The position numbers and the translations under genes were made by a program. From Diphasiastrum complanatum (taxonomy: Eukaryota > Streptophyta > Lycopodiopsida > Lycopodiales > Lycopodiaceae): a DNA stretch of 64,000 nucleotides. Positions 30,986 through 42,949 of the stretch are shown here, one piece after another. The stretch is taken from contig CM055095.1 in assembly GCA_029204225.1 (NCBI GenBank), positions 46,948,510 through 47,012,509 of the forward strand, given 5' to 3'. The notes beneath the pieces were generated by a model. That model made no database searches, was not told the origin of the DNA, and saw only the letters and a program-made list of their open reading frames with translations. Position 1 is the first letter of the stretch, and each line of letters begins with the position of its first letter.

Positions 30986-33121
30986 TCATCCACAATATGG
31001 ATTTTCAGATCATGAGCCACTGCATAAGTGAATAACAAGCGAATTGATGTGTGTTTGACTACTGGTGAGAAAGTATCAGTGTAGTCAATTTCATATTTAT
31101 GTGAAAAACCTTTTGCAACCAACCTTGCTTTGTATTTGATGTTCTCTCCATCAGGACCTGTTTTGATCTTGTAGATCCACTTGCATTTGACTGGTTTTCT
31201 TCCATCAGGTATAGGTGCAAGTGTCCATACATTGTTCTTATTCATGGATGACATTTTGTCCTCCATTGCTTGAATCCAGTGATCTTTATCTGGTCCATCA
31301 ATAGCTTCTTCGAATGTTTGAGGTTCGTCTATGAAACCACAAAATTCGATGGCTATATTTGTTGAAACATCCTAACCAAACCTTTCTGGTGATTTTTGTT
31401 GTCTATCAGATCTTCTCATAGTCTGTACAGGTTTTGAATTTGATTCTGCATTTTCGGATTTGACCTTGTCTGCTGGAATTCGAACTGGTGATTTGAGTTT
31501 GTCAGGTACTCGATCTTGAACTCTCTCTGAATTTGGTAATTCTGGTTCATCATCTGCTTGTTTTACTTCTGTCGTTGGTAACCCATAATAATTTCTGAGA
31601 ATTTCATAGCCAACTAAGTCACTGTCTGCTACGTACTTTGACTCATCGAATTCGACATCTCGAACAACTTTTATTCTACCAGTTTCAGGTATATAGACTC
31701 GATAATATGACGAATGTAACTCGAATCCTACCAAAAATCCTTGTTCTGTCTTTTCATCGAGTTTCTTTCTCAATTTGTCTGGTATGTGCATATAAACTGC
31801 ACATCTGAATGTCCAAACATGTGCTAGATTTGGCTTCGATTTCCACCATATCTCATGAGGAGTTTTATCCGGTATTTGAGATTTTCGAATTCGATTCTAA
31901 AGATAATTCAATGTAGCCACTGCTTTCGTCCACAACTGTTTTGGTGCTTTTGCATGAGCCATCATACATCTAGTAGCTTCCATAAGTGTACGATTTCTTC
32001 GTCCAGCTATTCCATTGTGTTGAGGTGTGTATGATGCAGTCTTTGTATGCATAATACCTCGATCAGTATAGTAAGCTTTAAATTAATTGGAAATGTACTC
32101 ACCTCTACGATCTGTGCGAATCTGCTTCAACTTATTGCCTGTCTGCTTCTCAGCCCAATTCGTATATTCAACAAATTTCTTGAAAGCTTCAGATTTTGTA
32201 CGAATAAAGTATACCACAACAAACTTGCTGAAGTCATCAATAAATGTAATGAAGTATTTTGCATCACCTAATGACAATACTCCAAATGGTCCACAAATAT
32301 CTGAATGCACAATTTCTAGTACCTTGGTTGCTTTATAAACATCCTTACTGAAAGGTGTCCTAGTCATTTTGCCTTTAAGACAGAATTTGTAGGTAGTTCA
32401 AATATCTTGGCTTTTGATTTCGACTCTTTCGATTCTCTGACTTTTGTTGGCTTGGTACAAGGCTTCCATGTTCATGTGACATAGGCTCTTGTGCCACAAA
32501 ATATCTATCGATTCTTGAGTTTGATTAGCTTGTTCAAGTCGAGTTCGAATGTCCAAGTGATACAAATTTCCTCCTCTGTTGCCTTTAGCAACTAGGTTAT
32601 TAGAATCTTCATCGAACAATTTTCAAGACTTCTTTGTGAAGGTTACTGACATTCTTGTATCAACTATCTTTGCTACGGATAGAAGATCTTTATCAAGAGT
32701 AGGGACATAGAGAACTTCCTCCAGTTTCTTGTCACCCCAATTGGTGTCTAGCCATACCAGTTCCATCAACTACGTACTTAGAACCGTCCCCAAGTGTAAT
32801 GAATCTCAAATAATTCATCTTCTTGTACTCAGATAATATTTGTTTCAAGAAAACAAAATGTGAGGTGGCTCCCGAATCAAGTACTACTTCTCAAATTTTT
32901 GAATTTGATGAACAACATAGATCAGCAAAAACATATGCTGCTGAGTTTCTTGTCGTCATGTCTTCTGCTGCTCTAGAACATTCCGCTTTGTCTTCGATAT
33001 AGTTTGAATTTGAAGGTTCGTTTCGATTCTGCTCCTTTTTGTTTCTGGGATTCTGATAACAGTCTACTGCTACATGACCTAGTTTATGACAATGAATGCA
33101 ATCAATAAACACACACCACAA
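30986..33121 (-). pseudogene. Element C copia gag end, protease, integrase and RT start
   Basis: From the right: zinc knuckle CIHCHKLGHVAVDC (near 33090), protease VVLDSGATSHFVFL (near 32870), pre-integrase ILWHKSLCHMN (32500), integrase VHSDICGPFGVLSLGDAKYF, IRTDRRGEYISN and TPQHNGIAGRRNRTLME, linker VVRDVEFDESKYVADSD, then RT NNVWTLAPIPDGRKPVKCKW to HIVDE. Gly replaces the catalytic Glu of integrase (NGIAG, about 32001). Stops occur at about 31370, 32080 and 32395. Gag upstream of the knuckle and the 5' LTR are missing. Confidence 0.84.
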
Positions 33122-34503
<1,382 letters not shown>

Positions 34504-34581
34504 AAGTGTTCTGATCCTGAACGAGCAAGTGGGGATTTCCTTCGCCCTATGCTCAATTGAGTGGGGGTGTTGGAGGACGCA

Positions 34582-34586
34582 AGCTA
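34582..34586 (+). repeat. Target-site duplication AGCTA (left) of element D
   Basis: AGCTA abuts the left LTR and recurs at 40143-40147 after the right LTR. Confidence 0.92.
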
Positions 34587-35233
34587 TGTGAAAAATACAG
34601 ATCCTAAGTGGATCTAAACTCCAAGATCATTGGCTTGAATGCTTGCACTCCAAACTACATAAGCTAGGAATTGGCAACACATTCTATGCTACCTAGAATG
34701 CAAAGAACTTGATCAAAAAGCATTTATCACAAATGGAAACTTCCATAAACATCAAGTGCGGCCCAAAATAGCATTATACAGTCCATAATACATCAGCCTA
34801 TCACTTTTGGAAAGCACCTAAGATCATACACACAAAGCTTGAACTCAATCACTACACAATGCCAACAATGGAAGGAGAACCCAATAGAAAAATCTCTCAT
34901 TAAGCAAATGAATACAATGGATCTGCTCCAACCTGTTTCTCCACGGCCTACCTGCTATATATAGCTGAGAGAGATGACTCTCTCTCCTCTCTCTAGACCC
35001 TCCTTACCTAAAATATGCCCTATATAGGTAAAATTGGCATATATGTCCAAAATACATGAAAATGGACTCATTTCGAAGGTCTTGAAGTTTGACACTTCTT
35101 CATACTGAAAAAATACACTTACTAAAAATATCTAGACCTGTTTCACACGTGTGAAAAGTCAGATCCTAAACTATGTGCCATTTTTAGCAATTTTGGCCTA
35201 AAACTAGACAAGGAAATGTTGACAATTTTCACA
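34587..35233 (-). repeat. 3' LTR of D
   Basis: TGTGAAAAAT...TTTTCACA on the plus strand. It contains CACACGTGTG at 35144 and a CTATATATAG box next to a short GA/CT run near 34955-34995. Confidence 0.95.
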
Positions 35234-35246
35234 CTCCCTCTTCAAC

Positions 35247-36368
35247 TTAACTTGCTAGTTTTACAACACTACTTTGTTCCAACTTAAGAATGATCTCCAT
35301 CATCAGAATAGATCTCTTCTCAAGGATCCTAATATGTACAAAATAGGACACAACATAATTGATATAGATAATAGTGTCCATATAGGATGCTTCACTATTT
35401 CTTACATCAATTTTACATAGAATCATAAAAATGGTACATGTAAAAGAACATAGAATCTCAATTAATGAATTCCTCCATGTATCCATCTCTGGTTTCTCTG
35501 TAAAATAGCAGCAAACAAGTTGTAAATGAAAGTGATCAACAAGTGTTTGCATGCCTCCTCCACATTTCACTATACATATAGTGAATGCAACATGTATCTC
35601 CATGAATGAACTTCCATCACCACCTTGCCTTTGTAGATCTTCAATCCATGAAAGCCTTTGAGTGAATGAATGCCAAAAAGATGTGTTCCCTACTCCATTT
35701 GAATGACCAAAACCTGAACTTGAAATACTTGAAGTACCTCCACAAGATTTGCACACAACGCTTGATCCTACAATGTCAACAAGTTGCCAATTTGCCAACA
35801 CTAGAATACTAGATCTTGAACTTTGTTCAAAAGAAAACATATTGACCACTTCAATACCTTTCAAGATCTGAATGAATTCATGTACTTGATCATACAAACC
35901 AGCAATGATAACTATTCCATCTCCAAGATCCAAAGGATGCAAAACTATGGAACTAGTTTTATTGAAATTTGACAATTTCAACACATTGACATAACAATGT
36001 TCATACATGAGATTAGGCAAGTGAGGTAGAGTAAGAAGACACTTCCTTGCAGCTCCAAAGACCTTACTTGAACCTTCAAGAACCTGTAAAAACAGATCCA
36101 AAATGCCTTGACCATTTGTCTCTTCTTTGATGCTTTTCACTAGCTTCGAATTGCCACTTGTCTCTTGGTGTTGATGAAGCAATCCAAGATCAACCTCTTG
36201 ATCTTCCAATAAGACATCAAAGATCTTGCATATGTGAACATCTTCAGATCTGAAACTCTGAAGATACTCCCTCTCAAACACATGATTAAGATCCCACAAG
36301 ATCTCATCAATGCTCAAATTTGACCCTTCACTATAGTTAGTGAAAACAATGCCACCATCATAAACCAA
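35247..36368 (-). CDS. Element D second reading frame, unrecognised product (373 codons)
   Basis: It lies in the same frame as the gag ORF and is separated from it by one TAA (36393-36395) and eight sense codons, so it could be the C-terminal half of one 1,046-codon frame. It contains an acidic stretch LLEDQEVDLGLLHQHQE, long hydrophobic stretches and an isolated VVCKSCGG. The last residues SSVVKLAS lie against the polypurine tract, where relatives end with LGVVKLS or similar, so the tail may derive from an ancestral pol end. No protease, integrase, RT or RNase H motif is seen. Whether it is translated is unknown. Confidence 0.55.
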   Translation of the reverse strand: MVYDGGIVFTNYSEGSNLSIDEILWDLNHVFEREYLQSFRSEDVHICKIFDVLLEDQEVDLGLLHQHQETSGNSKLVKSIKEETNGQGILDLFLQVLEGSSKVFGAARKCLLTLPHLPNLMYEHCYVNVLKLSNFNKTSSIVLHPLDLGDGIVIIAGLYDQVHEFIQILKGIEVVNMFSFEQSSRSSILVLANWQLVDIVGSSVVCKSCGGTSSISSSGFGHSNGVGNTSFWHSFTQRLSWIEDLQRQGGDGSSFMEIHVAFTICIVKCGGGMQTLVDHFHLQLVCCYFTEKPEMDTWRNSLIEILCSFTCTIFMILCKIDVRNSEASYMDTIIYINYVVSYFVHIRILEKRSILMMEIILKLEQSSVVKLAS

Positions 36369-36392
36369 AAGATAGATTCCAACATTTCCATT

Positions 36393-38387
36393 TTACATGA
36401 AGTAGAGTAGGTGAAGATGAGTATCAAACCTAATCAAAACAGCCCTCTTGAGTTCATAACAAACCTCAATAAGCTCACCAATGATATCTCCCTTGCCTTG
36501 AAGAAGTTGCCACTTGAGTTGCTCCATGTAGTCTTCTTCAACCAACCTTTTGCCATCTTGACCATGAATGAACAATCCACCACAATCATAGAATGCTTTG
36601 AGTTGATGAAGAGATGTTAGATCCATGCTTTGGATCTTCCCAAGAACCACTCTTCCATTGCCCTTTCCTTCACAAGACTCCCTCTTAATGCTAGCACCAC
36701 AAAAGTTAGAAACCTCCCTCTTGATAGTTGCACCATAAGAAGTAGAAGACTCTTGAATATTAGAAGCCAAGAAAAGAATCCTTAGTACCTTCAACATAAG
36801 AGTGATTGAAGTACTCTCTCTTTTCAAACATGAACTTCTACTCAATGATTTAGGTAATGAGTCATATGATAATGATTCTTCCTCACTATCGTTCATAAAA
36901 ACATCATTCAAAGTACATCCTACTTTGAACACTTCACATACTTCTCTTCCTTTTGACTTGTGATCTCCCTCACCAAGTCTCATGATAGAAACCTTTGATC
37001 TACTCTTTTTATGAAGAAATGTGACACCACTTGTTGCACAAATGACTTTATCACAAAAAGATGTAAAAGAACCATTTCCTTCAAGCATGCTCAAAGCACC
37101 ATCATCTTTTCCCACATGATTACATACATCAATATGAAAAGAATTAGAAGAACAACCATCTTCTTGCAAAGAATGACACTTAGCATCTCCATCTTTTTCC
37201 ATATGAACAAACAAGTCATTAGCAACAATCACTTCCAAAGAAGAATCTTCATCAACTCCATTGATGAAGTTAGCTCCTTCCTTACCTTTTCCATTTTTGC
37301 ACTTGCCATCTAGTTCCATTGAAGAGCCACCAAGACTTGAAAATCTATGAGTAGAAGAGTTCAAACATGATACTAATTTAGCACCACATGACTCCATTTG
37401 ACTAGTAGGTAGCACTAGTCCATCTTCAAGATCCAATGGATCCAAAAAATTGACCATAGATTCACCAAAGCTTGCCAAGTTAGCACAACAATTATCATCT
37501 CCAAGAAGTACATTAGATCTCAACCTAGATCTAGCATTTTGTTTCTTATGGCATTCATTTGCAAAATGTCCTTTCACTCCACAATAAAAACATTTGAACT
37601 TGGACTTATCTTGCTTCCTACTTTGCAAAGAAGAAGAATGCTTTCCATGCTCCAAACTACCTTGCTTGGACCACTTGCCTTTGAACTTGCCCTTTGTGAA
37701 AAGAGCTTCTTCATCTCCACCTTGTGTTGATGCACCACCACCTTTGGCTTGCAACCTATGCTCTTCAGCCACCAAGATCTCTTGCAAGTCATTGACACTT
37801 GGCAAGGACTTTTGTATAGCAAAGCATTGTACAAGGTTAGAATGTTCATCAAGCAAACCATTCAACATGACTTGAACTAGTTCCCCATCCTTTATGCTTT
37901 CATCTATGCATGCTAGATCATCATTCAAGGATTTAACCTTCAAGACAAATGAATGTGCACTCTCTCCCTCTCTTTGACAACTTTGGAAGATTTGCCTTCT
38001 TAGGGTGAGAACCCTAGATGTGGATTTGGACTCATAGATCTTCTTCAAAGCATTCCATGCTTCACTTGAAGAAGTACATTTACCAACTTCTTTAAGAAGT
38101 TCATTGGTAACATTCATCTTTATGATATGTAAGGCTCTTTTAGCCCTTCTATCAAAATTTAGTTGCTCTTGAAGAATTAGAGGTCTTTCTTCAATTCCCA
38201 CAACTATATCCATTAGCTCATTCAACTCTAGTAAAGACTCCATCCTCACTTTCCAAGTTGAATAGTTTGTAGAGTTTAACCTCTCTTTAGCTTCCAACAT
38301 GATTCCACCATTGGATGTCATGATGCTAAAATCTTCTTGTGTCCTTAGGCTCTGTTCTAATGCACCTAGCACTCTCCTTTCTCTCAA
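36393..38387 (-). CDS. Element D gag with zinc knuckle and long unknown C-terminal extension (664 codons)
   Basis: A copia-type capsid protein would package element RNA. Residues ~23-230 show LNSTNYSTWKVRMESLLE, IKMNVTNELLKEVGKCTSSS, YESKSTSRVLTLRRQIFQSC, DESIKDGELVQVMLNGLLDE and EILVAEEHRLQA. The zinc knuckle CFYCGVKGHFANEC follows at about residue 270. After it, where F and B carry the protease (DSGASSHMT), D instead has ~380 residues rich in Ser, Asp and Gly (LDPLDLEDGLVLPTSQ, GKDDGALSMLEGNG) with no known domain. Relatives suggest the true start is the ATG at 38321 (MTSNGG) rather than 38387. Confidence 0.8.
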   Translation of the reverse strand: MRERRVLGALEQSLRTQEDFSIMTSNGGIMLEAKERLNSTNYSTWKVRMESLLELNELMDIVVGIEERPLILQEQLNFDRRAKRALHIIKMNVTNELLKEVGKCTSSSEAWNALKKIYESKSTSRVLTLRRQIFQSCQREGESAHSFVLKVKSLNDDLACIDESIKDGELVQVMLNGLLDEHSNLVQCFAIQKSLPSVNDLQEILVAEEHRLQAKGGGASTQGGDEEALFTKGKFKGKWSKQGSLEHGKHSSSLQSRKQDKSKFKCFYCGVKGHFANECHKKQNARSRLRSNVLLGDDNCCANLASFGESMVNFLDPLDLEDGLVLPTSQMESCGAKLVSCLNSSTHRFSSLGGSSMELDGKCKNGKGKEGANFINGVDEDSSLEVIVANDLFVHMEKDGDAKCHSLQEDGCSSNSFHIDVCNHVGKDDGALSMLEGNGSFTSFCDKVICATSGVTFLHKKSRSKVSIMRLGEGDHKSKGREVCEVFKVGCTLNDVFMNDSEEESLSYDSLPKSLSRSSCLKRESTSITLMLKVLRILFLASNIQESSTSYGATIKREVSNFCGASIKRESCEGKGNGRVVLGKIQSMDLTSLHQLKAFYDCGGLFIHGQDGKRLVEEDYMEQLKWQLLQGKGDIIGELIEVCYELKRAVLIRFDTHLHLLYFM

Positions 38388-39495
38388 TAAATGAAGAAGG
38401 AGAAGATCTTAAAAGATTTAGAACCCTACATGACCTCTATCTTGAAACTATTTGGCTTTCAAGCATAGAAAGGAAGATTGAAACACATGCAACACTTTGC
38501 ACACACTAAGAATGGATTACAAACTCAAACCAACCTGAACACACTCTTGCTTAAGCTCTCAAACTTTCCAGCAAGTGACCAAATCAAGTTATGGTGTGAA
38601 GAGTTACTTGCATTCTTAGAAAATACCCAAAACTAGGATGCCAAGATTACCTAGTAATGAACAAACTTGATCAACATATGATCAACACACTAAGATATTG
38701 ATTCAACCTGTAAAACCACATGTAAACCACACTTCTAAAAGTTTATAAACTCCAGCAAGTGATAAATACAAGATTTAGAGGTGAATGAATGAGCACACTT
38801 AGTGAATCACAAGACTAGCTTCACTATCTTGTCAAATCTTGGTGTTTAGATGTAGATCTAAGATCACTTCACATGAGAATGTTCCTCAACCTGTTAAGAA
38901 CCTGAAAACACACTTGCATAATGGTTAACACCTTCCAGCAAATGCTCCAATCAAATTACATAAGGAGAGTTACTTACATGCTCAACAAAGTACACCAAAA
39001 TTTATGCCAAAATTGATGACAATCTTTACAATATGCTCTTCACAATGGAGCTTACAATATGTTCACCCAAAAAAGGGGATCTTTCATCCAAATGGGAGCT
39101 TTGCTCAGCCTTTAGGAGAATTACAACTCACTCAAAAGAGCATTTGTCATCCACTTAAGGAGAAGTTTCATCCACTTAAGGAGAGTGTTCATCCAAGAAT
39201 GGAGATTGTCAACAATAGGATTGAAAAGAACATTGTTAGTATTGAATATGCACAAGCCTCACAATCAACAAATGATTAGGTGTTATGATCTGATCCAAAA
39301 TAGTTTCTTTTCAGCCTCTGATCTTCAATAGACCTGAAATATGCTTTTGATCCACAAGTTCAACTCACAAAACAAAGGTTAGTAAGATTTGATCAACAAA
39401 GCAATGCAAAATCATGCTAGAACTTGATCAAACATCCAAATATCACCAAAAATGGAATACTTACTGTAAATACAAGCCAACCAGCTCTGATACCA
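38388..39495 (-). other. Leader of element D
   Basis: 1.1 kb between the primer site and gag with no supported gene. Short direct repeats around CCACTTAAGGAGA occur at about 39150-39190. The primer-binding site on the minus strand is at 39484-39495. Confidence 0.6.
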
Positions 39496-40142
39496 TGTGA
39501 AAAATACAGATCTTAAGTGGATCTAAACTCCAAGATCATTGGCTTGAATGCTTGCACTCCAAACTACATAAGCTAGGAATTGGCAACACATTCTATGCTA
39601 CCTAGAATGCAAAGAACTTGATCAAAAAGCATTTATCACAAATGGAAACTTCCATAAACATCAAGTGCGGCCCAAAATAGCATTATACAGTCCATAATAC
39701 ATCAGCCTATCACTTTTGGAAAGCACCTAAGATCATACACACAAAGCTTGAACTCAATCACTACACAATGCCAACAATGGAAGGAGAACCCAATAGAAAA
39801 ATCTCTCATTAAGCAAATGAATACAATGGATCTGCTCCAACCTGTTTCTCCACGGCCTACCTGCTATATATAGCTGAGAGAGATGACTCTCTCTCCTCTC
39901 TCTAGACCCTCCTTACCTAAAATATGCCCTATATAGGTAAAATTGGCATATATGTCCAAAATACATGAAAATGGACTCATTTCGAAGGTCTTGAAGTTTG
40001 ACACTTCTTCATACTGAAAAAATACACTTACTAAAAATATCTAGACCTGTTTCACACGTGTGAAAAGTCAGATCCTAAACTATGTGCCATTTTTAGCAAT
40101 TTTGGCCTAAAACTAGACAAGGAAATGTTGACAATTTTCACA
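39496..40142 (-). repeat. 5' LTR of D
   Basis: Identical to 34587-35233 except for one base by my reading; CACACGTGTG at 40053. Confidence 0.95.
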
Positions 40143-40289
40143 AGCTACGCATAAAGCGGCTGCGTCTGAAAAGGCACCAAAAAGAGTGCATTTGTCCCAT
40201 AAGCAAATGGAGACTACAACAAAACCCACATATAAGCTCATTGTAGACAATGTACCCTTGTCCTCTGGTACCAACCCTTTTGGGGTCAA

Positions 40290-40898
40290 TGGGGAATGAT
40301 GGGGGGTGTCTAGGCGGTGGGGATGGGATCCTGCACGCCGCCCGCAGGCGTGTCTCTGATGAAGAGTGCTTTGTCATCTCCACCATCTTTCAATGAAAAT
40401 CTGTTGATCCTCAGCATCTTGCTCTCTTGCCTACTTTCTTTAGCAATGAGAACACCTTACAGTGTCTCCAAGGATGGAAGATCCTCCCTGACAGCATAAG
40501 TCTACACACTATTGTCATACTCATCTCTAAGTCCATTTAGGACTACTTGAACAAGTTCAGTGTTCTTAAGAGCATCACCAATACCAGCTAACTCTTGATG
40601 AAGATCCTTAACTCTCATGACATATGATGAAGCACTCTCATCTACTCTCTGATAGCTTAGAAATATTTGGTTTCTAAGTTTAAGCAGTCCAGAAGTATTT
40701 TTGATTTCATAGATTGTTTTTAGAGTATCCCAAGCTTCCTTGGAAGTGGTGCATGTACTGATCTCTCTTAACACTTCATTGGTAACATTCATTTTTATAA
40801 AATGAAGGGCAATTCTGGTTCTATTGTGGAATGCTGCAGCTTCATTAGGTGCAGTAGGTTCTTTTTCAGCTCGTTCATGAAATTTTATTGGAACGTCA
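40290..40898 (-). pseudogene. Copia gag fragment
   Basis: Minus frames give HFIKMNVTNEVLREISTCTT, YEIKNTSGLLKLRNQIFLSY, LHQELAGIGDALKNTELVQV and LNGLRDEYDNSV, then after a stop YAVREDLPSLETL and GDDKALFIRDT. This is a UBN2-type gag cut at 40898 by the MITE and lacking its zinc knuckle. Confidence 0.78.
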
Positions 40899-41183
40899 CT
40901 ACAAAAAACAATGCTCTCATGGATTTTTGCTGTAGATGCTACACAATGTATCGTGGCGACGTTAAAAAACAAGTGTCGCTAAAACGTCACTGAAACATCA
41001 TTGTGTTAATTATCCCATAGCGTCGATTAGTTAAAGTCTCGCAACAATGGCCATCTATCGCATAACAACAGTCTATAAGCGATGTTCAAAAAAACAATTT
41101 ATAGCAACTGTCGTAGGACGATGTTCAATTTAGTGAAAACAAATGTTGCAAATTTTTGTTACTATGCTCTTTTTATAGTAGTG
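40899..41183. mobile_element. CACTA-type MITE (285 bp)
   Basis: Begins CACTACAAAAAAC and ends TTTTTATAGTAGTG, so the termini form an imperfect inverted repeat starting CACTAC. The interior carries several GTCGC/CGTCG-like short motifs (GTGTCGCTAAAACGTCAC), common in small plant CACTA derivatives. A 3-bp duplication is not evident (CGT versus ATT). No coding capacity. Confidence 0.6.
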
Positions 41184-42221
41184 ATTCTTAACTTTTTAAT
41201 ATCCTACAATCTTGAATCTCGTGATTGTTGACTTGTAGTTGTGAAGAATTGAAAAAGATTATCTATGTTAGATATAGGGGTCTTATGTTTTTTACATCAA
41301 GCATCTAGGTGTAGGATGTTGATAGGAATAAATTTGGCATAGATGGCAAATTATGCATTTCCACTTGTAATGCCACTATTGAGCCAAAATAGAGTAAGAG
41401 GCTAAAACACTTGCTAATTAGAGTGTAGACAAGTGTAAAGTTTTTGGTTGATGAATTCCAAGAGGTCCAATAGGATATAGAGGTGGAACCTTGTGAGGTC
41501 CAATAGGAAATTGAGGTGTGCTTGAATATAGTCCAATAGAATTAAGAGGTGCATAGATCAATGATCCAATAGGATCAAGAGTTGACAAAATGTGGTCCAA
41601 TCATAGTTAAGCATAGTGGTAGCTCGTGGACCTACCAGTATCATTGTACTCCTCATTTTGAAATTAATTGATTTGGTGATTTCATGGATTTTGTGAGTTA
41701 TTGGATTTCTAGCTTTCTCTCTCTACCCGAGAGCTCTTGATGCATTTTCTCTCTCTACCCGAGGAGAGCAGCTTGTTTTTACTTAGATTATTTTTTGAAT
41801 ACTTCCCACACGTGTGAGTGAGAGTTGGAAGTGATTGAATGCATGTAGTAGTGTGTTTTTGCCATAGGATTCAAGATTGATCTTGAATCTCAATCTAGTC
41901 TTGATCTTGGTGCATCTACATACCTTAGGAGATCACAAGTACATGTAGTGGAGAGTCCACACGTGTGAAAATCAACAGTAGTACCTACAAAACATTTTCT
42001 TACTTGTTTGTGGATCTGATAACTGCCCTTGATTCTGGGTCGACTTCTAATTCAACTTCAACTAGTGTGCAAGTCTGTATACGAGGAGGTGGGAGCACCA
42101 TTCCTTCAATTATCTTCCTACAACAACATAGCGATTACTCTATAAAGAGTTAGATCTAAGTGTGTTGATATGATCATCACCAATAAATGCCTTTCACCTT
42201 TACTTGAACAGTCAAAACCAT
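41184..42221. repeat. LTR-like DNA with CACACGTGTG palindromes
   Basis: No gene. CACACGTGTG occurs at 41807 and 41958, as in the LTRs of B and D. Short repeated phrases (CCAATAGGA about five times between 41465 and 41575) are present. Boundaries are not determinable. Confidence 0.4.
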
Positions 42222-42700
<479 letters not shown>

Positions 42701-42949
42701 TATAGACGTAAAGAATACTTTAGTTTACTAAGAAGAAATTTCCCAAAGGAGGGCTACAAAGACCTAGGAAGTATTTGAATCTATTTAAAATTGTGAGGAC
42801 ATCCACAAAGTAGGTCTATGGGTGAAAATTTTGATGACAATGTTCATGATATTGTTGGAGAAAATATATTGATCTACTTTAAGAGTGGTTATTTCAAGAT
42901 AATTTGAGCTCTATAGCAGTTCAAGTTTATTTCAAAGGTAGAATATTAC

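Larger units (their letters stand above)
34587..40142 (-). mobile_element. Element D: young non-autonomous gag-only copia-type LTR element
   Basis: A 5,556-bp element with 647-bp LTRs at 34587-35233 and 39496-40142 and AGCTA target duplication. I count one difference between the LTRs (base 18, C versus T), so insertion is very recent. The minus-strand primer site TGGTATCAGAGC lies just inside the right LTR and the purine tract GAAGAGGGAG just inside the left one. The interior encodes a copia gag with zinc knuckle and a long unrecognised continuation, but no protease, integrase or RT. This fits the class described as terminal-repeat elements with a GAG domain (TR-GAG). Movement would need enzymes from a related element such as F at 54.9-57.4 kb. 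Confidence 0.93.
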
